64,000 nucleotides of DNA from Flavobacterium tyrosinilyticum. GTDB lineage: Bacteria; Bacteroidota; Bacteroidia; Flavobacteriales; Flavobacteriaceae. The stretch is taken from NCBI RefSeq assembly GCF_023656565.1, contig NZ_JAMOKG010000002.1:51656-115655 (forward strand), in the 5' to 3' direction. Both the position numbers and the translations under genes were made by a program. Positions 34,176 to 41,989 of this stretch are shown here, piece after piece. Position 1 is the stretch's first letter; each line of letters opens with the position of its first letter. The notes beneath the pieces are model-generated. The model saw only the letters and a program-made list of their open reading frames with translations, made no database searches and was not told the origin of the DNA.

Positions 34176-34881
34176 TGTTTTGTTCGTTTTGTTGGTTAAA
34201 GAAATCAAAAGCATAGCCTTGTAAAAAATCTACAGAAGACATCGATAGCGGAATATTGGTTCTTACACCATTTTCGTCAATTCGGCAAGCTTCAATAAAC
34301 CAGCTTGAACGTACAGGTTTAAAAGCCGAAGCAATAATCTCTACACCATCTGTAAACTCTTCATTATTAAATTCTTTTGTCAGTTTTTGAAGTTCCAAAA
34401 CTCTAGAACCTTTTAGATTTCCTTTGGCATCTTTTTTTAATAAATTGAAAACAATTTTGACTAACGAAGCAGTTTCTTTACTAGTAGAAAGAGACGAAAT
34501 ATAATTCTGCACTTTTTCGATTCCAATAGTTACTGTATCATCCCAACCTTCGTTAATGCGGTATCCAATCGTAATTTCTTCTTTGTCATTAGAAAAAGTG
34601 TGTGACATCTGTTTTTCTTTAAATCCGTAAACTTGATTTTTTAAGTCCAGAATAGTTTCAAACAGTCTAAAAGTTTCCGTTTTTGCATTTTGCATCATTT
34701 CAGAAGTTTGCTGTAATCTAGAAAGTGCTTTTGGAATCGTTTCTGCTACTAGTTTTTTATAAGCATCTCTTTCTTCATTCTTCTTGTTTTCAACTCGTTG
34801 AAGCGCTTCTTTTAATTGTTGGGCAGAAAATTGAGTTAAGTCCATAACAGGTTTAAAATTGTTTGCAGTTGTAGTGTTCAT
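34165..34881 (-). CDS. DUF3164-like phage protein (238 aa)
   Basis: Resembles the DUF3164 family of Mu-like phages. It has a helical N-terminus (TQFSAQQLKEALQRVENKKN), a central MQNAKTETFRLFETILDLKN helix, a KEEITIGYRINEGWDDTVTI strand region and a C-terminal RSSWFIEACRIDENGVRTNI segment. The length fits the family. The biochemical role of DUF3164 is not established; in Mu-like genomes it lies among the early genes near transposition functions. Here no transposase accompanies it, which suggests the element has lost or never had transposition. Confidence 0.75.
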   Translation of the reverse strand: MNTTTANNFKPVMDLTQFSAQQLKEALQRVENKKNEERDAYKKLVAETIPKALSRLQQTSEMMQNAKTETFRLFETILDLKNQVYGFKEKQMSHTFSNDKEEITIGYRINEGWDDTVTIGIEKVQNYISSLSTSKETASLVKIVFNLLKKDAKGNLKGSRVLELQKLTKEFNNEEFTDGVEIIASAFKPVRSSWFIEACRIDENGVRTNIPLSMSSVDFLQGYAFDFFNQQNEQNNAA

Positions 34882-34893
34882 AATAATGGGCTT

Positions 34894-35169
34894 TTAGTAA
34901 ATTAATATTTCTTCTTTAAATGGATCTGCATAATAAGGTTTGAAATTATGGTGCAAAGCAAGTTTCGAAACCTCTTTTATTTTACTTTCAATATTTGGCG
35001 TAACAGGACGGGGAGACGCTGTTTCATCATCCAGAATATGCATCCATTGAAAACGTTCCTGATTAATGCAGATTCTTTCTCCAGCTGTAAAAGTTTTGTT
35101 TCTTTCTGTGCAATATTGAAGTGCCAGATACAATAATGCGATACGTTCTTCGATTTGTGTTTTATTCAT
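34894..35169 (-). CDS. Hypothetical early phage protein (91 aa)
   Basis: Sequence MNKTQIEERIALLYLALQYC, with a conserved-looking FQWMHILDDE and a C-terminal HHNFKPYYADPFKEEILIY. Soluble, no recognised family. Its ATG overlaps the stop of the 44-aa gene (ATGA, 35166-35169), and it is followed after 12 bases by the DUF3164-like gene, so it belongs to the early operon. Confidence 0.6.
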   Translation of the reverse strand: MNKTQIEERIALLYLALQYCTERNKTFTAGERICINQERFQWMHILDDETASPRPVTPNIESKIKEVSKLALHHNFKPYYADPFKEEILIY

Positions 35170-35300
35170 AATTTTTCTTCTAATTGATTTTTTAATTTTT
35201 TAATGTCAGATTCGATTAAACTTCTTTCGGGACTATTTGGATTTTCAATCAGCCAATTTTCCAGTTCCCGAATTTTTTCTTTGATTTGATTTGTTCCCAT
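35166..35300 (-). CDS. Very small coiled-coil early protein (44 aa)
   Basis: An ATG at 35298-35300 opens a 44-codon frame: MGTNQIKEKIRELENWLIEN, then SPERSLIESDIKKLKNQLEE and KL. It ends in a TGA that overlaps the next gene's ATG by 4 bases (ATGA). The overlap and the regular helical heptad pattern support it as real despite its size. It is the first gene read from the leftward promoter next to the repressor. Function unknown. Confidence 0.6.
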   Translation of the reverse strand: MGTNQIKEKIRELENWLIENPNSPERSLIESDIKKLKNQLEEKL

Positions 35301-35548
35301 TTCAATTTGGATTAAGATTTAATGATATTTTCTTGTTTTCAGATTATTTATAAAAGAACTATTTTTAGATTCGTAGTATTTTCCATTCTTTTTGTATTTT
35401 AGGGTAGTATTTTTCTTTTTGCGAATTTTTATTATTTATTATTTGTAAATCAGTTATTTGTGTGTAATTTAAAATTGCTTCATTTTTTTGTTGCTTAATA
35501 TTTTCTGGCTTAACCTATTGTTTTTCAATTTTATTTTTCTTTACTTTG
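35301..35548 (-). other. Long 5' leader of the early operon
   Basis: About 240 AT-rich bases separate the predicted leftward promoter from the first start codon. A frame at 35365-35514 is open for about 49 codons but has no ATG, GTG or TTG start, so I do not call it. Nothing else is evident. Confidence 0.35.
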
Positions 35549-35581
35549 CAAATATAATGTAAAATAATACATTAAAACAAA
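35549..35581 (-). promoter_or_regulatory. Leftward early promoter overlapping the repressor operator
   Basis: On the minus strand, TTTG (35578-35581) lies 21 bases before TATATTTG (35549-35556), matching the Bacteroidota sigma-ABfr consensus TTTG-N19-21-TAnnTTTG. The 20-bp operator at 35555-35574 sits between and across these boxes, so bound repressor would block this promoter. This explains lysogenic silencing of the leftward genes. Confidence 0.65.
35555..35574. promoter_or_regulatory. Repressor operator 1
   Basis: A perfect inverted repeat: TAATGTA (35555-35561), AAATAA, TACATTA (35568-35574). The 14-base core GTAAAATAATACAT is repeated exactly at 35590-35603. It overlaps the leftward promoter, so it is the likely silencing site for the S24-type repressor encoded next door. 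Confidence 0.65.
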
Positions 35582-35588
35582 TTTTTAA

Positions 35589-35603
35589 CGTAAAATAATA
35601 CAT
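35589..35603. promoter_or_regulatory. Repressor operator 2
   Basis: CGTA, AAATAA, TACA (35589-35602) repeats the core of operator 1 with 31 bases between equivalent positions, about three helical turns, so two bound dimers would lie on one face of the DNA. It ends 7 bases before the repressor start codon, where binding could limit the repressor's own expression. Confidence 0.6.
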
Positions 35604-35609
35604 CTTTTT

Positions 35610-36293
35610 ATGGGGTCAACGGAAAGAGTGCGGGAATATCTTGATTATAAAGGGATTACTAAGTATAAGTTTTGTAATGATTTAGGATTTTCTAATAAGT
35701 TTTTAGATAATAGTAGTAATATGGGAACCGATAAGGCGTGTAAAATATTACACTATTATCCAGACCTCAATTCAGAGTGGCTATTAACAGGAAACGGGCC
35801 TATGATTAAAGAAGAAAATACTAGCGTTGTAGTTATGAATAGTGATAGAAAAACAGTTGATACGCTTCATGCAAATCAAGAGATACCGTTGTATGATTTG
35901 GAGGCCGTTGCAGGTTTAAGAGAACTCTTTAGCAGCGGTGAACCGCAAAGAATTTTGGATACAATAAAAATTCCAAATCTTCCAAAATGTGATGGAGCAA
36001 TTTCTGTAACAGGAGACAGCATGTATCCTTTATTGAAATCAGGAGATATTATATTGTATAAGGAAACAGAATTTGAAAATATCTTTTTTGGCGAAATGTA
36101 CCTTTTAAGTGTAAAACTAAATGATTGGGAAGAATACATTACCGTAAAATATGTTCAAAAGTCTGAACAAGGGCAGGAGTATGTAAAATTGGTAAGTCAG
36201 AATTCACATCATCAGCCAAAAGACATTCATATTTCAAAAATATCTGCTTTGGCATTAATAAAAGCAAGCATACGTATTAATACGATGATGTAA
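35610..36293 (+). CDS. S24/LexA-type self-cleaving phage repressor (227 aa)
   Basis: Residues 1-65 form a small helical DNA-binding domain (DYKGITKYKFCNDLGFSN, then SEWLLTGNGP, typical of CI-like Bacteroidota repressors). A linker holds the probable autocleavage site Ala101-Gly102 in LEAVAGLREL. The C-terminal S24 peptidase domain has Ser137 in VTGDSMYPLLKSGD and Lys180 in ITVKYVQKS. RecA activated by DNA damage would trigger cleavage and release the leftward operon. It is transcribed divergently from the early genes across the two operators. The domain call is secure; SOS control is expected for the family. Confidence 0.88.
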   Translation: MGSTERVREYLDYKGITKYKFCNDLGFSNKFLDNSSNMGTDKACKILHYYPDLNSEWLLTGNGPMIKEENTSVVVMNSDRKTVDTLHANQEIPLYDLEAVAGLRELFSSGEPQRILDTIKIPNLPKCDGAISVTGDSMYPLLKSGDIILYKETEFENIFFGEMYLLSVKLNDWEEYITVKYVQKSEQGQEYVKLVSQNSHHQPKDIHISKISALALIKASIRINTMM

Positions 36294-36344
36294 ATTGCAA
36301 GTAAAAGTTTTCAAACCGTTTTAAGAGATTATCAAATAAAATAA

Positions 36345-36392
36345 GACTTTAGTCAAAACTTAAAAGTTTGGCTAAAGCCTTTATGTTTTTTT
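36345..36392. terminator. Shared terminator between the repressor and the MarR-GNAT gene
   Basis: CTTTAGTCAAAACT (from 36347) pairs with AGTTTGGCTAAAG (36365-36377), with one mismatch and one bulge, followed by a T-rich stretch. The two genes converge here, so it may serve both. It also marks the likely right edge of the phage-derived element. Confidence 0.65.
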
Positions 36393-36409
36393 AAAATCTG
36401 TTTGCTTAA

Positions 36410-37333
36410 TCAGATAGAAAATTTCAAATCATATCGCTCCTCATAAAACGTTTTTCCCCATTCCTGAACTTGTTCCGATTTTGTGAGCTCGAATCCCATC
36501 ATTTTATACATTTGAAGCGCTTTGTCTTGCATGTTTGTGGTAAGCAGAAAAACATTTTTAAATTTCTTTTCTTTACAAAAATCTACAGCATCAGTCAATA
36601 ATCTTTTGCCAATTCCGAGACCTCTAAAAGCAGGATCTAGAAGAAACCATCTCAATTGCGCTTCTTCGTTGGATTGATGTACGATTGCAACACAACCTAC
36701 AATTTTGTTGTTGTATTCGGCCATCCAAATTCGGTCATTTTCTGGGGAATATTTTTCTAAGAAATCGTAAAAAGTCTTGATGACATACTTTTCAAAATCG
36801 GTCGAAAAATTGTATTCTTTGCAATAAATCGTGCCGTGTAAATGAATAATATAGCCAACATCTCCAGGCGTAATTTCATGACGATACGTAATAGCTTCTC
36901 GAGCTATTTTATTTTCTGTCAGCAGGTTTCTAACCGTTTTCATTGCATCAACCAAAATTTCTTTTTGCGAAGAATTCAGATTCTCAATTTTACCTTCAAT
37001 CTTGTTTTCAGATTTAGTATTTAAAACACTTAATAATTCATTGCCAGAATCGGTCAGTTTAATGTTTAAAGCGCGTTTGTCTTCTTCTGAAGCGATTTTC
37101 ACAATTAAATTTTCCTTTAAAAAACGTTTTAAAATTCGGCTTAAATATCCTTTATCCAGATTTAAAATTTCAGTGATTTTTTGAGCTGTTATAGTTTTGC
37201 TTTCGCTGATTTCATAAAGGATTCGTATTTCAGTCAAAGAATATTCGCTGTCTAAATAATGCTGACTTAAAATATCTAAATGCGCAGTATAAAATCTATT
37301 GAAACTTCTAATTTTTGAAGTCGTACTAGTCAT
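36410..37333 (-). CDS. MarR-type regulator fused to GNAT acetyltransferase (307 aa)
   Basis: Residues 1-145 form a MarR winged helix (DSEYSLTEIRILYEISESKT, YLSRILKRFLKENLIVKI, then DKRALNIKLTDSGNELL). Residues of about 155-307 form a GNAT fold with the acetyl-CoA loop LDPAFRGLGIGKRLLTDAVD. Such fusions are common in bacteria and probably couple sensing or acetylation of a small molecule or antibiotic to gene control; the substrate is unknown. It is monocistronic with its own upstream gap. It appears to be a host gene outside the element. Confidence 0.85.
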   Translation of the reverse strand: MTSTTSKIRSFNRFYTAHLDILSQHYLDSEYSLTEIRILYEISESKTITAQKITEILNLDKGYLSRILKRFLKENLIVKIASEEDKRALNIKLTDSGNELLSVLNTKSENKIEGKIENLNSSQKEILVDAMKTVRNLLTENKIAREAITYRHEITPGDVGYIIHLHGTIYCKEYNFSTDFEKYVIKTFYDFLEKYSPENDRIWMAEYNNKIVGCVAIVHQSNEEAQLRWFLLDPAFRGLGIGKRLLTDAVDFCKEKKFKNVFLLTTNMQDKALQMYKMMGFELTKSEQVQEWGKTFYEERYDLKFSI

Positions 37334-37465
37334 GATTTGATATTGTATTGTTGAGGTACAAATATATAAAATTAGTTGCTTTTGTCAACTATTTTTGGAT
37401 TTGTTTTTTTATGAGTTCGCCAATTTTTTAGAAGCTATTTTTGAAAAAGCATGCAAGAATATTAT

Positions 37466-37501
37466 AAAAAAAAACTCCAAAATCTGACTTTTGGAGTTTT
37501 T
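37466..37501. terminator. Terminator hairpin after the T9SS cargo gene
   Basis: AAAACTCCAAAA (ending 37482) and TTTTGGAGTTTTT (37489-37501) form a strong stem around a 6-base loop, with A/T runs on both sides. It lies about 55 bases past the stop of the minus-strand gene at 37556-40798, and also upstream of the MarR-GNAT start. Confidence 0.7.
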
Positions 37502-37555
37502 AGTGCGGATCAAATAATTATGAAAGCCTAGTAATACTCTAGCATTTTTCTCATA

Positions 37556-40500
37556 TCAATTCACAATTATTTTTTTATAAGAAACTTTATTATTTTCAAA
37601 GTTTAATTTGAGTATATATAAACCTTTTGTAAAATGACGAACATCAATTTTAATGTCATCAGGATTTACGACTTTGTTTTTGAGTATTACTTTTTGACCA
37701 TTTAAATTGTACATTTCGAGAGTATCTATTTTTTCTTCATTATTGAGTTTTATGGTTAAAAAGTCAGCTACAGGATTAGGATAAATAATTATATTTTTCT
37801 GATTAGAGAAATCACCAACATTTAAAGATGAAGTTTTATATTGATAAGTGTCTGAGTAAATTTTAGTGCCATATTGATTTGCTACTATTCTATAATAATA
37901 AGTTTGGTTTGGAAGTGGATTATTAATAGAAGAGGTCACTATAGTTGTTCCGTTTCCATAAATAAAGGATGGATTTGTAGCAATTGAATTACCAAAACTA
38001 TCCGTAAGACCATATTCAAATTGTATATTTGTTAAATAATATCCGTTGCTATTTACCAACCCCTTTAAAACTATCGATTCATTTTTGTTCTCTATTTTTC
38101 CAGATGCCATTATAACTTTACCAGATATGTTAAATACAGCCTCATTACTATAAATAGTATTGCCATTATAATTGCCTTTTAGTCTAAAATAATAGAACGA
38201 ATTTGGATCTAAATTTGAGATTTGTGCAGTTACAGTTTCTGTACTATTGGCTGTAATTTTAGATAAACTTAGAGGTACGTTTTTTTCATAATTCAATGTT
38301 CCATATTCAAGAACAAGATCGGTAATATCGTAAGTATTGGCAGTAATATAACTGGTAAAAGTAACTGTGTTCTCTTGTATATAAGGACCATACAAAAAGA
38401 ATGTATATTCAGGTTTTGTTGTAAAAGACACGGTATTTCCGTAAATAACTTCTCCTTGATGTTTGGCTTTTATTCTGTAAAAATAGGCTGTATTGGGTTT
38501 TAAATCAGTTAGGTTGCCCGTAATGCTTTCTGTTGATTCTTTATGGACTAATGATGGATTGGCGCTAATTGTTTTATCTAAAACATTATTTTGTAGTCCA
38601 TATTGAAATTCTATAGAACTTATATCGTTATAATTTGAAGTAATTTCTGCAGTAAGTTGAGCTGAATTTGTTGTGCAGTTAGGATATAAATCTGTAATAG
38701 TGTAATTAGGCAAAGTAGTAAAACTTAAAATTTTACTAGTGTAAGTTTTTGAGTTGTAGTCTGCTAATATTCTAAAATAATATGTTGTATTAGGAGCAAA
38801 ATTTGTTATATCTGCGAATACATTTAACGACTCATTTGCATCTACTTTTTCTGGTATTGCATTCATTATTTTGTAAGAGGAATAATCAGCATTATAGTAT
38901 TCAAAACGGATATTGGAAATTTCCCCTTTATTTGATGTAACATTTCCATTTAAAGTAACAATTGAATTTTTTACAACAGGAGTTAATGTCTCTAAAGAAA
39001 CATCATCATATTCTACATCACTTCTGTAAAGTCTTCCATTTTCACCACTCCTAAAAATTTTATCTGATGCAATTTCTATTGATCTGATTCCGAATTGGGT
39101 AGTTAATAGTTCCCAGCTTTCCCCTCCATTAACGGTTTTATATATTTTTCCGTAATCCTCTGCCACATAACCTACGTTTTTTGAGTAAAATTTAATGATG
39201 GTGTAATATGCAAAAGGAAGAGTTAGTTTTTTCCATGTTTTTCCACCATCATTCGTCTTATATAATAATCCTTGGTCACCTGTAAAGTAGCCATTGTCTG
39301 CATCAACAAAGTCAAAATCTACAATATCATCTTCTACTTCTATACTTTGCTTCCATGTATTTCCTCCATCTGTTGTCTTGTACATAAATCCAGTAGAATA
39401 ACCTATCCTGTTTCCGTACCCGATCTGACTATTAACAAACTGAATTTTACCATATTCGTTATTAGAAACCTGACTCCATGTAATTCCGCCATCAATGGTT
39501 TTTAATGCTATTTTTCTATTAAAGCCTCCAGAAATGAAACCTGTATTTTCATCTGTAAAAAAAACAGAACTCAATCCTTCGTCTACAGAAATGCTTAGTT
39601 TATTCCAAGTAAGTCCACCATCAATAGTTTTGTAAACGTCTCCGGAAATGCTGGTTGTTCCTCCTCCGATAGAATACCCTACATTTTTGTTAACAAAGTA
39701 AAAACCACTGCAATATTCATAATGTTTTACACTTCCAACTTGTGACCAAGAATTTCCGTTATCGACTGTCTTATAAAAAATCTGACCTGTTTCAAAGTAT
39801 CCAGTTCCATCATTAAACATTTGAATTTTTTTGATAAGGTTATAAGTGAAAGAATTTTCTTTCCAGGTTTTGCCGCCATCTACCGTTTTGATTATTCTAC
39901 CTCTGGCACCAGTTGCATAACCGATATCGCTATTTTCAAAGTAAATTCCATACATCGAGGTATTGTAAATGTATCCTTTCTGAAAAAATATCTGACTCCA
40001 TGTAATTCCACCATTTTCTGTTCTAAATGTTGCACCACTATCTCCTGTTACAAAGCCTATATTTTCATTTAAAAAATAGAAATCATAAATGGCCTGACTA
40101 ATTCCTGTAATTTCAATCCATGTTTCTCCTCCATCAGTTGTTTTAAACACTTTGCTATGTTGCTGTGATGAAAAACCAACTTTTTCGTTGATAAAATAAA
40201 CGGTGAAAAAATCTGAGGGAAAAACATTTGTACTTTGGGTAACATACCAGTTTTGTCCGCCATCAATGGTTTTTAACATTCTTCCGTTTTTACATGCAGC
40301 ATGTCCGATTAATTCAGAATTAAAAAAAGTTTTATTCACATCCGCATTAGGAATGCTTAAGCTCGTCCAAGTAATTCCACCATCAGTAGATTTAACAATA
40401 CTATTAGAACTTGATAGTATGATGGTAGTGTTATTAATTACATTAACGGTATTGAAAGAAACATTGAAACCCGTTGAAATTTTTGTCCATGAATTTCCTG

Positions 40501-40798
40501 AGTCTGCTGTTTTTAAGACATATCCAAGGTCACCAACAATAAATCCAAGATTATTAAAAAAGTTTATATCATTGCTTGAGGCGGTAAGTGTAAGCTTTTT
40601 TTTCCAAGAATTACCTGCATCCTCGGTTTGTAGTAATTCGTCAGATGTAAGTATGTAGCCGACGGTTGAGGATACAAATTTTACTTTTTTTCCTGTGTTG
40701 ACAGTTGGCTTAGGATTTAATAATTCCCAATTTGTTTGGGATAAAATTGTATTCGCAGAAAGGAAAAGACATAAAATCAGGAGTAGTTTTTTAATCAT
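37556..40798 (-). CDS. Secreted YCF48/BNR-repeat protein with Fn3 domains and T9SS sorting domain (1080 aa)
   Basis: Signal peptide MIKKLLLILCLFLSANTILS. Residues of about 30-600 hold about 13 repeats of the YKTxDGGxTWxx type (for example FKTTDGGETWIE, YKTIDGGLTWNK), as in YCF48/Ycf48-like beta-propellers. Four Ig/Fn3-like repeats of about 95 residues follow (each with PNTxYYxRIxA), then a type A T9SS C-terminal domain (IIYPNPVADFLTIKLNN to YKKIIVN). The protein is exported by Sec, crosses the outer membrane through T9SS and is probably anchored or released at the cell surface. The ligand is unknown. It is a lone transcription unit ending at a clear hairpin. Confidence 0.85.
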   Translation of the reverse strand: MIKKLLLILCLFLSANTILSQTNWELLNPKPTVNTGKKVKFVSSTVGYILTSDELLQTEDAGNSWKKKLTLTASSNDINFFNNLGFIVGDLGYVLKTADSGNSWTKISTGFNVSFNTVNVINNTTIILSSSNSIVKSTDGGITWTSLSIPNADVNKTFFNSELIGHAACKNGRMLKTIDGGQNWYVTQSTNVFPSDFFTVYFINEKVGFSSQQHSKVFKTTDGGETWIEITGISQAIYDFYFLNENIGFVTGDSGATFRTENGGITWSQIFFQKGYIYNTSMYGIYFENSDIGYATGARGRIIKTVDGGKTWKENSFTYNLIKKIQMFNDGTGYFETGQIFYKTVDNGNSWSQVGSVKHYEYCSGFYFVNKNVGYSIGGGTTSISGDVYKTIDGGLTWNKLSISVDEGLSSVFFTDENTGFISGGFNRKIALKTIDGGITWSQVSNNEYGKIQFVNSQIGYGNRIGYSTGFMYKTTDGGNTWKQSIEVEDDIVDFDFVDADNGYFTGDQGLLYKTNDGGKTWKKLTLPFAYYTIIKFYSKNVGYVAEDYGKIYKTVNGGESWELLTTQFGIRSIEIASDKIFRSGENGRLYRSDVEYDDVSLETLTPVVKNSIVTLNGNVTSNKGEISNIRFEYYNADYSSYKIMNAIPEKVDANESLNVFADITNFAPNTTYYFRILADYNSKTYTSKILSFTTLPNYTITDLYPNCTTNSAQLTAEITSNYNDISSIEFQYGLQNNVLDKTISANPSLVHKESTESITGNLTDLKPNTAYFYRIKAKHQGEVIYGNTVSFTTKPEYTFFLYGPYIQENTVTFTSYITANTYDITDLVLEYGTLNYEKNVPLSLSKITANSTETVTAQISNLDPNSFYYFRLKGNYNGNTIYSNEAVFNISGKVIMASGKIENKNESIVLKGLVNSNGYYLTNIQFEYGLTDSFGNSIATNPSFIYGNGTTIVTSSINNPLPNQTYYYRIVANQYGTKIYSDTYQYKTSSLNVGDFSNQKNIIIYPNPVADFLTIKLNNEEKIDTLEMYNLNGQKVILKNKVVNPDDIKIDVRHFTKGLYILKLNFENNKVSYKKIIVN

Positions 40799-41318
40799 AG
40801 TTCGGATTTATTTTTGCTGATCGAAAATAAAAAATGTCAGACTAATTTAGAAAAAATTAGATGCTTTTTACATGAGGTGTTAAAATAGTTGTGAACATAA
40901 AAATTTTATTCTCTTCATTCATTTTTTTGAAAAGAATTTTCAATAGAATAAAACTCATTTTAAGGCATTCCTATTAATTATTTGTTAAGCACTTTTTCGC
41001 TCCAATTCTGCTTTTTATAAGAGAAAGACTGTTTATCTCAGACAAAGTTTCTGAGTTTTTGCTCCAAATGCTGTAAAGCTTTATTTCGTGGCTAATTTTC
41101 GACTTCAAATGTTAATAATATGTTTCGTTTTATAGGGGGTTTATTAATGTAAACGTAACCTAATCAACCTACCCCTAGGTTTAATTTTGGAGACATATAA
41201 GAAGAACCCAATACTTTGTATATGCCAATTTTTAAACAGCAGGATCATTATCAAAACAAAATCAGAAAAAGTGTTTTGGCTCACGCTTTTCATTTGATTA
41301 ATCATAAAATAATGAATC
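40799..41318 (+). other. Upstream region of the ECF sigma gene
   Basis: No gene is seen in this 520-base gap. CTCAGA (41037-41042) and TCTGAG (41050-41055) form a hairpin followed by TTTTT on the plus strand, which has no obvious plus-strand gene before it. Further on lie the motif CGTAACCT-N6-CCTACC (41154-41173), repeated before the FecR gene, and a TAATTTTG -7 box (41182-41189). Confidence 0.5.
41154..41173 (+). promoter_or_regulatory. Putative ECF-sigma-type promoter motif 1
   Basis: CGTAACCT, six bases, CCTACC. The same arrangement occurs at 41921-41940 before the anti-sigma gene. The GTAACC part resembles ECF -35 elements. The spacing to CCTACC is shorter than a classical -35/-10 gap, so the exact boundaries are uncertain. 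A TAATTTTG box just downstream (41182-41189) would suit the housekeeping sigma factor. Confidence 0.45.
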
Positions 41319-41876
41319 ATGTATAAGAAGTTTACAGATGAAGAACTTGTCGAATTATTAAAATCGGGCAAGGATAAAGCTTTTGATGAACTTTATTTTA
41401 GATATCGAGATCTGTTAGTTCGATTCGTATATCTCCGAATGAAATCGATTGCCATTTCAGAAGAAATTGTGCAGGAAGTTTTTACCACTATTTGGGAAAG
41501 ACGCAAAACAATTGTGATCCAGAAAAGTTTTGCGGCATACATCTACACTTCGGTTCGTTATATGACTTTAGATTACATCAAATCGCACGAAGTTACCGAC
41601 CAATACATTCAGGAAGTTTTAGATAAAAATACCGTTTCGCAAACCAGTTATAATGCGATCGAGGATTCTATTTATTATGACGAGTTGAAAAAAGCGGTTG
41701 ATGAAGCGGCATCATTACTTCCTAAAAAATCAAAAGAGGTTTTCATTCTTAGCCGCGTAAAACATTACACCAATAAAGAAATCGCCGAAGAATTAAACGT
41801 CTCAATCGAAACCGTAAAATACCATATTACATATTCGCTGAAGTTCATGCGAACTTATTTGGGCGAATTCAATTAA
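41319..41876 (+). CDS. ECF RNA polymerase sigma factor, FecI-like (185 aa)
   Basis: Region 2 lies at about residues 20-90 (DKAFDELYFRYRDLLVRFVY, SEEIVQEVFTTIWERRKTI) and region 4 at about 125-180 (LLPKKSKEVFILSRVKHYTN, KEIAEELNVSIETVKYHI). The length and the next gene (FecR-like) place it in the Bacteroidota sigma-70 family-1 group that controls SusC/SusD loci through cell-surface signalling. It is expected to direct transcription of the downstream uptake genes once substrate binding at the STN-bearing SusC is signalled. It may also read its own promoter, given the motif repeated before both genes. Confidence 0.9.
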   Translation: MYKKFTDEELVELLKSGKDKAFDELYFRYRDLLVRFVYLRMKSIAISEEIVQEVFTTIWERRKTIVIQKSFAAYIYTSVRYMTLDYIKSHEVTDQYIQEVLDKNTVSQTSYNAIEDSIYYDELKKAVDEAASLLPKKSKEVFILSRVKHYTNKEIAEELNVSIETVKYHITYSLKFMRTYLGEFN

Positions 41877-41920
41877 AAGTGAACTTCAGATTAAGAACTC
41901 AGCTTTTTTCTTAACAGAAG

Positions 41921-41940
41921 CGTAACCTTTTGCGCCTACC
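41921..41940 (+). promoter_or_regulatory. Putative ECF-sigma-type promoter motif 2
   Basis: CGTAACCT, six bases, CCTACC, matching 41154-41173. It lies 50 bases before the FecR-like start codon, so the anti-sigma and uptake genes may have their own sigma-dependent start. Confidence 0.45.
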
Positions 41941-41989
41941 TAAAATTACAATTCCCAAGACATACTATTAAAGACATAAAGAAATTATA

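Noticed and set aside
35365..35514. Minus-strand frame of about 49 codons in the early leader
   Set aside because: It has no ATG, GTG or TTG start, and its Asn/Lys/Gln-rich make-up is what AT-rich non-coding DNA would give.
1..36293. Extracellular contractile injection system or R-type tailocin
   Set aside because: No sheath, tube, baseplate spike, AAA ATPase or tape-measure gene is visible between the repressor and the fibre genes.
1..36293. Diversity-generating retroelement acting on the fibre genes
   Set aside because: The fibre set would be a natural target, but I found no reverse transcriptase and no template/variable repeat pair in the window.
36294..36409. Attachment site or tRNA at the right edge of the element
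   Set aside because: No tRNA gene or integrase is present and only one edge is visible, so no direct repeat can be tested.
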